A DNA stretch of 64,000 nucleotides from Holacanthus passer (lineage: Eukaryota > Chordata > Actinopteri > Pomacanthidae), in the NCBI GenBank assembly GCA_025331565.1, contig JAFREQ010000063.1, positions 186,001-250,000 of the forward strand, read 5' to 3'. The notes beneath the pieces are model-generated. The model was not told where the DNA came from and did not search any database. It was given only the letters and a program-made list of their open reading frames with translations. Positions 12,101 through 23,299 of the stretch are shown here, in pieces (within the stretch, counting starts at the first letter, position 1; every line of letters begins with the position of its first letter). A program made the translations under genes and the position numbers.

Positions 12101-12232
12101 ACTGTACAATACACTAATATGTTTAGGGATGCCAACAGATAAGCCATGAAATAATTATCAAAAAAGGATTAAGCTATAAGAGGGTGGTTTTAATGTGGGT
12201 GGGGTTCATCTGAAATGTTTTGAAATATTCCA
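9165..12232 (-). other. prrc2a: probable 3' UTR of prrc2a (about 3 kb)
   Basis: Follows the prrc2a stop codon. Minus-strand AATAAA signals occur at 9183-9188 and 9212-9217. The sequence is AT-rich with homopolymer A runs (10,969-10,984; 11,260-11,278). I looked for the exons that normally follow the large PRRC2A exon and found no splice-bounded proline-rich frame. Some of this may be intergenic rather than transcribed. Confidence 0.45.
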
Positions 12233-15200
12233 TCACTTCCTATTTTTCGGGGAGGGCCAGTTGCCACGCTTCTCCCCGCGGTTGCCACCTCCGTTACCAG
12301 GCCCACCGGAGCCACCACCAGGCGGGCCTCGTGGGCCTCTTCCTCCTCCTCCACCTCCAGCTCCTCCAGCGTTGACTCTGCGGTTCTGTCGCTCCATGCC
12401 AGGACGCTGGCTTGAGAAGCTTCTTTTATTAGCTGAAGGCTCTTTTCCTGCCATCTCACGCTCAACCACACCTCCGCCTCCGCTGCCCCCTCCTCCCCTT
12501 CCCATGTGGTGGGGATGGTGAGAAGAATATGACTTCCCCCCTCCTCCCTCCCTGTCTCTGAACTCTGTGAAGTCGCTGCTCTCAGAGGCCGTCTCCCACT
12601 CCTCGTTGGCCTGGTCTGAGTTCTGGTTGGTGAAGTCAGGGGACTTTGCTCCATGGCTGTGGTGGTGCTGGGGGTGGGTCTGTCCAGCATTGCCCTGGTT
12701 GTAGTGGTGATGGTGGTGGCTGTTTGCATTGCTAAGATGCCCACCACCACTGTTATTGTTGGTTGTTACTGTGGTGTTGTGGTTAGCATTTTGGACATTG
12801 CCTGTCATGGGAGCAGAGATGGGGGCTCCGTTACTGTCCTGAACTGAATTCAGGGAAGGAGAGGAGGGTCTTCCTCCCCCAATGACCCCCACTCCTCCAT
12901 TGATACGTGCGGCATTTTCTCGCTCCTTCAGTCTCCGGAAGCGGGGCGGCTTGTCCTGCTGATGCTGCGAACGCCCGTGACGGCGACGCCTAGGTGGTCG
13001 CTCAAACCCACTGGGAGGGAACCCACGGCTAGTGGGAAGAGGGAGCGCATTTGGCCCTCCAGAGTTTGATGTCGGGATGGTTGAAGCTTGCTGGCTCACA
13101 ACTCCCCCATTTTCAGTGGAGCCTAGAGTGGCAGGAGTTGTAGCAGGCAAAGGCGGCTGAGGGGGACCAGACCCCTGATTTTGAGCTTGACTTGCATCAG
13201 CCATCTTGTCTTTCTTCTCTCCTCCATTTCCTCCCCTGCCCAAGTCTTTGGACCCAGAGGTTTGTGGCGGGCCTTGCTGCTTTCGGCCTGAGGCTGATGA
13301 CTTGGAGGATCCACCGTGAGAGGCTGAGTTGGGTCCAACCCGGTGTCCTCCAGGTGTTCCTCCAACATTGCCACTGCCCCTGTAGATGTTACCTCCTCCA
13401 CTACCTCCACCCCTGCCCCTCCTTGAAGGCACACCCCTGGGGGTGAAGACCCGGGCCTGGGAACCTCTGGGTGGTGCAGATGACATGGTACTGCTGCCAG
13501 TGGTGTTGGTATGATCAGAGCCATTCTTGGTGTTGGGTTTTGGGTTGTCATCCTTGTCTGAGTGACCAAGGTCACTTGCACCACTTTCACTGCCGGTCTC
13601 TGAACCTCTCTCCCTCCTTCTCTTGGGGATTTCCTCATACTCTGAACCCTCACTGCGGGTTTCACTTCGGTTCCTGGCCCTGGCTGGGTTATGTTGGGAC
13701 CGATCCTGACCGTGCCTGCCACCGCCCCCTTCACCCTTGGACTCATGGTGGTGGCCACTGGCAACAGATGAGCGGTAGTCTCTGCCACTCCTGCCACCCA
13801 TTCTGCCCCGACTGCTACCAGTGGGCCCAGCAGTGGCCGTGTAGGTGCCTCTGTACCCACGGCCACGCCCGAAGAACTCTCCTCCTCTCCCGCGACTGGC
13901 TCTGTTGGCTTTGGCAGGGACTCCGTGGTGGTGGGAGGTGCTGCCTCCTCTCTCAAAGGAGCGGTCCCTGTCCCTCCTGGAGGAGGACCCTGAAAATCCA
14001 GATGAAGCAGTGTCTACATCTTTGGGCCCTCTACCTGACCCTCCCCCACCTCCTCCTGAGGATCGATCTTTTCCTCCATTCCTGGGTTTAGCTGTCTGGG
14101 CTGACTCATCTTTCAATGGAGCTGATGTGTTCTGGGAGATGGAGGAGGCTTCCTGCTTCATGGAGGTGGATTGGCCACCATCTTGCTCTTTATCTTTCCC
14201 AAAGCCTACACTTGTTTTTTCTCCTCCATCACCTTCCCCTCCATCTCTCTTCATCTCCTTCAGCACTGGCTTCTTAATGGGGCCAGCCCTCTTGTTGGCA
14301 TTGCTACCTCCTGTCTGGTTGGAGGGTTTGTGATCCGATGCAGTGTTGGAGGAGTCGTCACCTCCACGGGAGTTGTTCCCACCTCCTGCATTGTTAGCCC
14401 TCCTACCATGAGAGGACCCTCCACCTGTGTTGCTGCTGCCAGGCCGTGGGCCCCACTGGGTCTCTGTCTTGTGCTCCCGTCCCCCTCTTTGGTTTGATTT
14501 AGGATGGGGATGCTGCTGCTGAGTATGACTGCCATGTTGAGAGGGAGGTGGGCTCGCGGTCATTGAGGAATGGGGAGCATATGCCGGGCCTGTTTTCTCC
14601 TGTTTCACATGGCTGCTACTGCCGACGCTGCCACTGTTGCCTCTTTCCCCAAGACCGTGTCCGATACCAGCTTCACTCTCTCTCTGGGATGAGTGATGAT
14701 GCAGGGCAGCTTTGACATTCCCATCTTCCCTAGCAGAAGAGGAGGAGGAGGAAGAGCAGGAAGATGAGAGGGAAGGTTGGTGGATTGGGGGAGAAGAGTC
14801 TGTCTTCTTAGCAGGGCCCTCAACAACCCTGTCACGGCTGTTCTCTGGCTTATGGGGGTGGAGAGGGAAGTGAGGCTGCTGAGGGAGGTGGCTGTGATGG
14901 TGGTGGAGATGAGAGTTGCTCTCAACAGGGGGGAGATCGGCTCGACCATTACGATCGTAGTGAGGGTGTGGGGCTCCCCATATCTGGCCCTGCTGAGATC
15001 CTCGGGGAGGGCCTTCATCCTGGTGGGCGAAGTTATGTGGCTGGTTTCCCCTCTCACCCGCCCTCTGCTGCTGTTGGTGGGGAACCATCCTCGCACCCTG
15101 GTCAGGGAAGTTGCTGTAGTTGCCGCGGCCACTCATGTAGTGATGAGGGTGGTGGCTGCCTCCCTGGGCCCCAACTTGAGTGCCAACTGGAGGTGGAGTC

Positions 15201-18200
15201 TGATTGGATGTCCCAGAGTTGGAGCTGGGCTGCTGAATGGGTCCCAATCCACCCTCTCGCATGCGGTGTGGAGGAGTGTCACTCCTAAGAAAAAGAAGAT
15301 GGAAAAAAATATGAAATACAATCCATTACATTAAAGTGTAATTTCACATGTCACACACTTTGAGTATGTTGAGCATATACAGTATGTATAGGTTGAACAC
15401 AATATCATAAACACCTGTGAAAAAAGCCATCCAATTTAAAAAATACTATCTTGAAAAAACTTATAACACTGTTCTCAGTTTAGAAAAATTTATGTTGCAA
15501 ACTCTACAAGGCAAGAAAACAAAGACCAGAGAAAGTAAAACTTAAACTTTCCATCATATTTCTGCAGTTATGCATTCAAAAAAAAGTATTTTATTCATGT
15601 CAAATATGTTAATAGTAAACCTTCCTCAGACTGTGCATCCATACCTGTTTCCTTTGGCCCCATCATCATCCTCCAATGCCTGCTTCTGCCTGAGCGGGGA
15701 CGCTAGCCCACGGCCCTCCCCTCCACCAGGGAACACCTCTGGCCCCCAGGCTAGCTTAGGATCCATAGGAGGGGTTCCACGATGAGGGTGCCCTGGATGC
15801 TGTTGCTGCCTGTCAAAGGGGTCTGAACCAGATCCTCCCGAATCAGATCGCTCACGCCCAATAAGCCCTGCAGTAGTGAATAATTTTTTTTTTTTTTTTA
15901 ATTTTAAAACATGTAAACAGACATTGTCAACAAAGCAAGACATGGACAAGACACCATACATTATCATCTAAGCTATGCTCCGTAAAATAGGAGTATTGTA
16001 TTATTGGATGATTGAACTCATGGATAACGTCAAACCCACTCACCTGATGGGTGCATGCCAGCTGGATAGTAGTCCATTGGTGGAGGGCGACCCTGCATCA
16101 TACGAGGGTCCATGTAGGGCATCATCATCCAGCGAGGGTCGAAATTCATTGGCAGGGGTGGAGGTCGAACCATATTGCTGGGTTGATATAGGGGTCCACC
16201 CTGCTTGGGTCCAGGCCCTGATTGGGGTGTTGAACCTGGTGAAGGACCCTGTGGAGCCTGGGGCTGTGGGGACAGCTGGCTTTGTGATGCCTGGCTGTGC
16301 TGTTGTTGTTGTTGCTGCTGCCACTGCTGCTGCTGCTTCAGGAGCTGCTCCTAAAGAGAAATAAATGTGAAAGAGACACAGAACCCATGATGTTTAAGAC
16401 CCGAATTATCAAACATTTCAATAAAGGCATGCAAGCACTGGTAGCCAAACATGTAGCTCCCTTAGGAAAATGTGGTGGCTATTTTTGTGTGCAACAACCT
16501 TTGAAAAAGAGAGAGAGAAACAAGTACAAATCTAACCTGCTGCTGCCTCTGAAATCGAGGTGGAAGAGACTTCTGGTACTTTGAATAACCCTGGCCAGGT
16601 GGACCACTGGCTTGACGACCTGCTCCACCTCCAATATTCTCAATCTTCACTGGGTCAACTCCTCTTTCACCTCCACCTCCTGCACGAATGTGAGGACTGC
16701 CCATGGTCTCTTCCTTAATTTCTCCTGGTAAAGGTACATCCAGTGTGGGCTGCTGTGGCTGTGACACAGCTGGCTGGGGACACTGTTGGGCATCTGAACC
16801 AAGAAAGTAGGTTGTAAGGTTGAATCAGGGGCCATAATCAAGGTGGAAGCTTTATTTAAACACATCAGAAAACTGAATCACATGTCAGTGATTCAAAGGA
16901 TTCAGACCAGTCGTTACTGATCACGTCTACCTGAGAAACTCACCTGCACTGGAGTCGTAGCTGCTGTTGCTGCTGGCTCTCTGTCGGTCACTGACTCCAG
17001 GACTGGGTCCAGGCTGGACAGCCAGCACTGGAGGCTCCTCAGGGTCCACACAGGGGGATGGTGGCTGGCTGATGTTAGGGGAGGAGGCTGAAATAGATGG
17101 ACTAGGGCTGCCTGCTGTGACAGCTGTGGAGTTTCCATCAAGGCTGGGAGTTTTGCTGCTGCTACCGCCACCTCCTGTGTTACTGCCCTGCTGCTGTTGC
17201 TGCTTCTCATCCAGCCTCTTTAACTTCTCTGCACAGGCAGCACGTCTCTCTTCCTCCATCCTACGTTCTTCCTCCTCACGGCGGCGACGGGCTCGTTCCA
17301 CCGCAGCAGAAATCTCCGTGGAGGACTGCTTCCTGCGCTGACGCCAAGTCTCATCCTCATCATCCCCCTGGGCTCCATGAACCAGCAGGCCTGGCTGGGG
17401 AGGAGGAGTAGGGCCTCCTGCTGCTGGCTGATGCTGGGTTGGGCCAGGTTTCCCTGGGACTAGAGAGACACCCTGGTTGTGGGGCCGGTCCTGTACAGTC
17501 AGAAAATATATGATGCTCTTTTATGCAGTTTTCACTTCTCTAGATGACAACACTGAAATCTTGCTGAGAAAAATGCTTCAAGAATGAATACGTCAACGAT
17601 AATAAAACTCAAGAGGCAAAAAGCGAACTTAAAACTAAAGATGACTTATCCATAAGACCTGTGGGCGGTGGATGAGATAATGGTAGAAATGATTTGTCTA
17701 TGAGGCCCTATCCGGTTGTCTACCTGTCGGTAAAAGGAGTAAGGCCCTTGTCCAAGGAGCGGCCCAGGTGGGGGGGAGGGCTGCTCCCGGGGACCACCCA
17801 ATCCAGGCCTGCGCCCCTGTATACAGGCAGACACAGTTAGCCATGCCCCACCACAATAATCTATACTGACAAAAAAAAACCCACACACACACTAACACAT
17901 CTCTGCCCACAAAGACGTCTTTGCTTAACAGTATGTACAGGTTGTCCTGTGTTGTAAATTTGGACTTTCACAGAGTGTGGCCTGTCTGCTCAACCCCATG
18001 TTGCTGCTCATCAGCATCTCTACCTGGTAGTTGGATGGTGCTCCCTGGCTGCCCCAGCCACTGCCTCCCTCCTCGGCCCATCCTGGCTTGCTGGAGGGGG
18101 GTTGGGGGCCATTATCAGCATTAGAGGGAGGTGTGTGGCGAGTGTCTCCACCGCTATCCGAGGCTCGTGAGCGAGAGGTTGCAGGGGGGGCATCCTGGGA

Positions 18201-21200
18201 CCTCTGCTGCTCACTGAGGACAAGAGAAAAAAACATGCAAGTTTAGTATAGTCACATTTAAAGCCCAAAAACAATACTGTCATAATTTGAAGTTATCACA
18301 ACGTGATTGTACATGGTCACATACTGCGAGTCATTGTTGCTTTCAGTTCTCTCCTCTTCCCCATCTTCATCACCTTCATCATCACTGAACTTCAACTTGG
18401 CGGAGTAATCAATCTCCTCATGAGCCCCTTTTAACACAAAAAGAGGACAAGACCAGAAGGAAACATCAGAGCCATGTTTGTAACAAACATTATCATTTAT
18501 ACTATGTCTTACATTATTCATCATCCTTCACTTTGATAAACCTGATCCTCCACTCCCCCCCTCCTCTGGGCTGATTGTAGTGACTGGAACACCTCTGCTT
18601 GGATCAGCAGGAAATATGATATGCAGAAACATCTGCAACATTAGAAAGCATCAATCTCACCCGCTACAACAATGTCATCGCCTCCTTAATCATTTAGCGG
18701 CGCAAGCACTAAATCCACATGCAGTGCATTAGGATACTTTAATATAAAATCTAAATGGAGGTGGACAGCAAGAGCAAAATGTAAAGTCTCTGCTGTGCTA
18801 GTTCACTATAACTGTGCTTTGAATTAACAGAAAATGTTTCACTCATAAGAACAAATTCTATTTTTGTTCCATCTAAATGCCACCCATATAAAAACACAAC
18901 CAGTCTTTAATCAAAGGTTTAAATACGACAGAATGTGATTTTAATTCTGTTGTGTGCATCAAATGTACTTAAAGATTTCTTGCACATACTTAACCAAGTA
19001 CCAAAAGACAATCTGAGTGTTAAGACTTGCTTCTATTTTCTTCAACATGACTGTAGATTTGTTTTTCTGCAATGTGAAATTAACATGATGATCCTATCAT
19101 GTTCTCTATACATTCGGATCTAGTTCCAAATCAGAACAGGCTCTCCATAGTCAACCCTATTCTATTTACAAGTTAGTTGTATATTTGTGAGTCAGCATTT
19201 TCTTTTTACCTGCCCAACCCTCATCTCCGTCATGGTCCAGCTCGTCTAGCTCCTTCAGGTCATCCTGTTTTAGGATAGAAGGTCGCTTCACCACCTCTCC
19301 ACCTGCATCACGTGGGCCACCCTGAGGCCTGTTGTCAGGACCACCCTGCCCACGAGAGAACCTGAAAAGGGGAAGGATGTACTTTGTAAGCCATATGTTG
19401 AAGATACAAAAATGTGTGGCCACAAAAGACAGAAAAACTGATTCAGTTTGAAATTAATGCCCAGTCCACACGCACATGAGTACTTCTTAAAATGTAGCCT
19501 TTAATATGTGTTTTTGCATTGTGCAAATGCAGTTTTAGGTCACTTAAAATGAACTCCATCCAGGGTGAAGACATTCAGAAACTCCATTTGCAGTGTTGAC
19601 AAGTAGACAGGTAAAACAGGATTTTTGGCTTGTGAGAGCATACGTCACCATTGAGGTTGCTGCTACATAATCCAACACTCCGACGACACAGACCCCACCG
19701 CCAGCGTCACTGGCTTAGGATGAAACCCGGCATCCAGCTTATTGGCACAATTTTCAGGATCCCGATTGGCCAACATGGTTTTAGGGTTAGGGTTATATCA
19801 CCACCTGTTGGTTTAGCATGCTCTTGACAGCACTTCAGTTGTGTTTTTGGATGGAGATTCTTTTTAAAAAACACCACTTGTGTTGACTGGATTTATTTAG
19901 AAGGAGGATATACCCAGATTTCAAAAATACCCATGTACATGTGGACTAAGCCTTAGTTAAACTGTGAGCTGTTGAGAGTGAGTTTTGTACATACTGAAAA
20001 AAGACCAGGTGAATAAACTGTCATAAATTGAGAATACTAGCTTGACAACTGATTTTGGCAAGGAAATTACCTTGGAGCAGGCCCTTCCCCAGGTCCCGGG
20101 TACCTGTAGGGCCCCTGAGGGCCATAGGGGGCCGGGAACGGCAGGTAGGGAGGATACATCTATTTACAAAAAAACCCCAAAAAAAACCCATATTTGGTTC
20201 AGATAAAAATCATTGATAATCAGGAGAGCTGTCTTAAGAGTACTTGTGGTAGTCCATAGCCTTTAATTTATACAGGAAGCATATTAAAATAAAAAAAAAT
20301 GTAATGAAAACAAAGTAGACATTCTGCACATAAATGTTACAATATGTAAATGAGCCTTGAAAACACATTGCAGAGCAGTTGTGTAGCTATCATACATTAA
20401 AAACAAATATGAAAACATGAACTAAACACAAATACTATGACATTTGCCTGAAATCAAACAGAGAAAAGCAAGAAGAAAACTTACGAAGGGAGGCATGATC
20501 CCTCGGTATTGGGGGAACCCAGGCCCCACAGGGGGCTGGGGCAGGGGCAAGGCGGGGCTGCCTGCGGGAGGGTTCCTAGGTGGCCCGTGGGACTGAGAAT
20601 TTGGAGGGGGGACCCCAGCTGCCCCATCCATCACCAGAGCCCCGCCAGTGCCACCCTCCACTGCCCCCTCCCCAGGCAGGGTGGGTGCCAGGGCTCGGCC
20701 CCCACCGTCCCGCCAACTTGTAACGTCTGAGGACAGAGAACACAAAAGAGGACAGTGCAGTCAGGATGGTTTATGAGTGTAATGACCAGAGACGCAAAGC
20801 CATTAATTTAAAAAGATAATATGTTCTTTCAACTTGCACCCATGTCTGTACTTGATGTGATGGATTTAAGTTTTGTCATATAATTTTAAGTTAATATTTG
20901 GGAGACTCTTTGTTTCACCTAATTAAGTTCCCTAATTAAATTTGTTGTTGGCAAGCACACAGCAACACCAACCAAGCGTAAAGAAAACAATAATACACAC
21001 ACATCATTTACACTCTCTAATTAAAGCCATCTAACTGCTTGCTCAGCTATGTTATCAACTGAACCACTAGCCAGGATCTGAAGTCTCTAACATAAAAAAT
21101 ACCTGCGGGTACCAGAAGCACTCCTAAAAACAATCTTGTGAGAGACGTTTTCTCACCACCACTGACTAAATTAAATGACTTATTGATCAATTATTGGAGA

Positions 21201-23262
21201 TTAAGTGGGCAACACTCACTCTGGGGGCGGAGGCTTGGTCCGGGCCCATACCACTGATCTGCAGTGCCCTGTTCTCTGCCAGCTTTGTCCTGGTCGCCAG
21301 CCGCCTGCAGGGTGGGAAATTCCTCGCGAGAGAATGGCGACGGTTGGTTTGATCCCTTTCCACCTGCAGAAAGGGAAGACAAGGGGAGAATGGCTTTTCA
21401 GAAAGGGGCACAGGTGTAACAAGAAGCTCACTCCAAAGAAATGGATGACAAAAATGAAGACTCACCATCCCCTTGTGTTCCATGTGTAACACTGGCCTGT
21501 GCCCAGGACCTTGCCCCTACGGCCTGGGTTGAAGTTGGGGCCAGAGCCTGAAAAAGAGACAAATACCATATGTCAACCATGGCTGCTATAATTCTCCACT
21601 GGCATGATCAACCAAGAGTATGACTTTGCATTCATGTCACTGCGACTGTCAGCACCTCTGAAGCTGGCGGGGTTCTCGGGCGGGTCGGTGCAGGTGTCGG
21701 TGAAGCCACAGGCTGCTGCGATTCCGGCTGCGGTGCTGACAATGCATCGGTACTGAGGGGGAAAAAAAAGTCACCAACAGGGCAGATATTAGAGAAGATT
21801 AGACAGAGATAGGAAAACTACCCAACTATTGTAACTTTAAAAAGTAAAAGTTTAAAATTGGTTGATAACGGGGGGGGGGGGGGCTACTTACCTCTTTGGG
21901 TCTGCTTGTTCCTGTTTGCTTGCCCATCCTGTGCCGTCTTTGGGAACGAGCGAGACGTTGGGATCGTTGCCTTTGTTCTCCGCCTTCAGACTGGGCAGGT
22001 TGGCAGGGGGTGGCATACGCCGTGCGGAGGCAACTTTACCAAGAGACTGCAGGCCATGGCGGGGGGGAACTGATATGGGGAAGAGAAAGGAGGTCATTAG
22101 CACAGATGGACCACTGAAATTTGACACCAATTAAATCTACTGGATGCAAAGGGGAGCCTCATGCCACGGACGGCACTTGCTGCCTACTTTGCTGGATACA
22201 CAATTAGTACGCTGAAGAACCGACCAAGCTCATTGTGATGATTCTGATGAATATGGATTAGAAAAAAAGCTTCTACACTTCAACTACAGTTTATGGAAGA
22301 AGTATTATGATATGGATGCTCACAGAAGCATGGAAAAGCCTTCCGATTCTGAGAAGTAAAGCTATGCTGAATATCAATCCCTCATTTGTTTCCTTGAGGC
22401 TCAGAGAAACCACAGCAGTGCATGGCTTCACTATGTAGGAGGGGGAAGTCTGTAGTTTGGAAACAGGGACAGCTGCTTAGATCTAGTGGGGAGCTTCTGA
22501 ATAAAACATAAACTGGGGACTCGGCACAGAAGTCAAACAGCGTCCACAAGTAAGCCTCTGTCTCAGGTCAGGCTCAGTGGCTCTGAGGCTCAGCTGACAT
22601 GCCAAGGCTTGAGAGCCATTCACCCTCCAGGCCATGCATTATTTCTCTATATATGACTACAGTTGTGACACATCCAAATAGAAAATATTTTCTCAGAGAC
22701 AGGTGCAATGGTCTGTAAATAATGGCCGTAAATATCTCAGATCCCTGAATAATATTAACAGTATCAGCAAAACCGGGTTGGCAGGCAGTTGAGAGATGCA
22801 GCATATCATCTAATTTCTATATTGGAAATCAGCACCACAGCAATTAGGGAGACAGTAGGCTAATGCATCAGAGTTGCGGTACTTGGTGCCGAGAGGCAAC
22901 ACAGCACAGCCAGCACTTTAAATCACAACATCAACAGGCAATCCAACTGTGACGTAGCAGATCTGTTTCTTTAGGCAAGATCTGATCAAATACAAAATGA
23001 CTCTTAGATCCTCAGTCGCAAAACAAAACCATCTGGCAGAATTTAAAACTAAATACCCTGGGTAGAAAGACAAGAAAGGCCAATCCATTACACTGGATGT
23101 GTGTTGTGACAGTGACAGCTTGGAAATGACAGAACTGTGATACTCACCAACAGGCTTTTGTGTTTCAAGGCTCTTTCCTTTGTATGTATCAAACAGGTTG
23201 AGAGACGCATACTTGGTTTTGCCTTCCTTCCCCTTTGCAGTTTGCCCAGAGCGCTCTGACAT
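12233..23262 (-). CDS. prrc2a: proline-rich coiled-coil 2A (BAT2), apparently C-terminally short
   Basis: Large, mostly disordered cytoplasmic RNA-associated protein. Coding exons in order: 23262-23148, 22069-21892, 21752-21656, 21547-21466, 21363-21220, 20726-20485, 20159-20071, 19361-19210, 18427-18325, 18213-18024, 17816-17724, 17490-16944, 16793-16537, 16350-16044, 15867-15645, 15284-12233. All junctions are GT-AG and in frame, 5,871 nt, 1,956 aa. The BAT2 N-terminal domain (residues 1 to about 200) is plain: MSERSGQTAKGK, LFDTYKGKSLE, RHGLQSLGKVA, NLPSLKAENKGNDPNVSLVP. A charged helix (ETWRQRRKQSS ... EEEERRMEEERRAAC) lies near 540-600. The last exon (residues 940-1956) holds RG/RGG-rich and poly-G/S tracts, SEYEEIPKRRRERGSETGSE, SGRVFTPRG-like ARVFTPRGVPSRRGRGGG, NEEWETASESSDF and KRSFSSQRPGMERQNRR. 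It stops right after WPSPKNRK, where human PRRC2A splices onward. Family length is about 2,150 aa. Confidence 0.95.
19458..19962. mobile_element. MITE-like element in a prrc2a intron
   Basis: The left end CAGTCCACACGCACATGAGT and right end CATGTACATGTGGACTAAG are roughly inverted copies. The interior (CCGATTGGCCAACATGG, TTAGGGTTAGGGTTAT, TTAGCATGCTCTTGACAGC) matches a familiar teleost dispersed element with AGTCCACACGTATACG-type ends. It is about 500 bases, non-coding, and appears near full length. It sits in the intron between the exons ending at 20071 and starting at 19361. Confidence 0.6.
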
Positions 23263-23299
23263 TGCGCTGTCCGCTCATTGAGTATGGTGAGCCCTGAGA
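23263..23299 (-). other. prrc2a: 5' UTR part of prrc2a exon 2
   Basis: A CTCTCTCCCAG acceptor ends at 23300, leaving 37 untranslated bases before the ATG. The intron upstream begins with a purine-rich tract on the + strand (about 23,300-23,380), which reads as a pyrimidine tract in the transcript. Confidence 0.7.

Noticed and set aside
9165..12232. Downstream prrc2a exons encoding the usual C-terminal region.
   Set aside because: I looked for splice-bounded proline-rich frames and for conserved phrases of the PRRC2A C-terminus and found none. A similarity search would be decisive.
12190..15334. Long open frames overlapping the last prrc2a exon on both strands (for example 13,123-13,956 minus, 13,845-14,333 plus, 14,777-15,334 plus).
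   Set aside because: They are shadow frames in GC-rich repetitive coding sequence. The real frame has conserved PRRC2A motifs and joins all other exons in phase.
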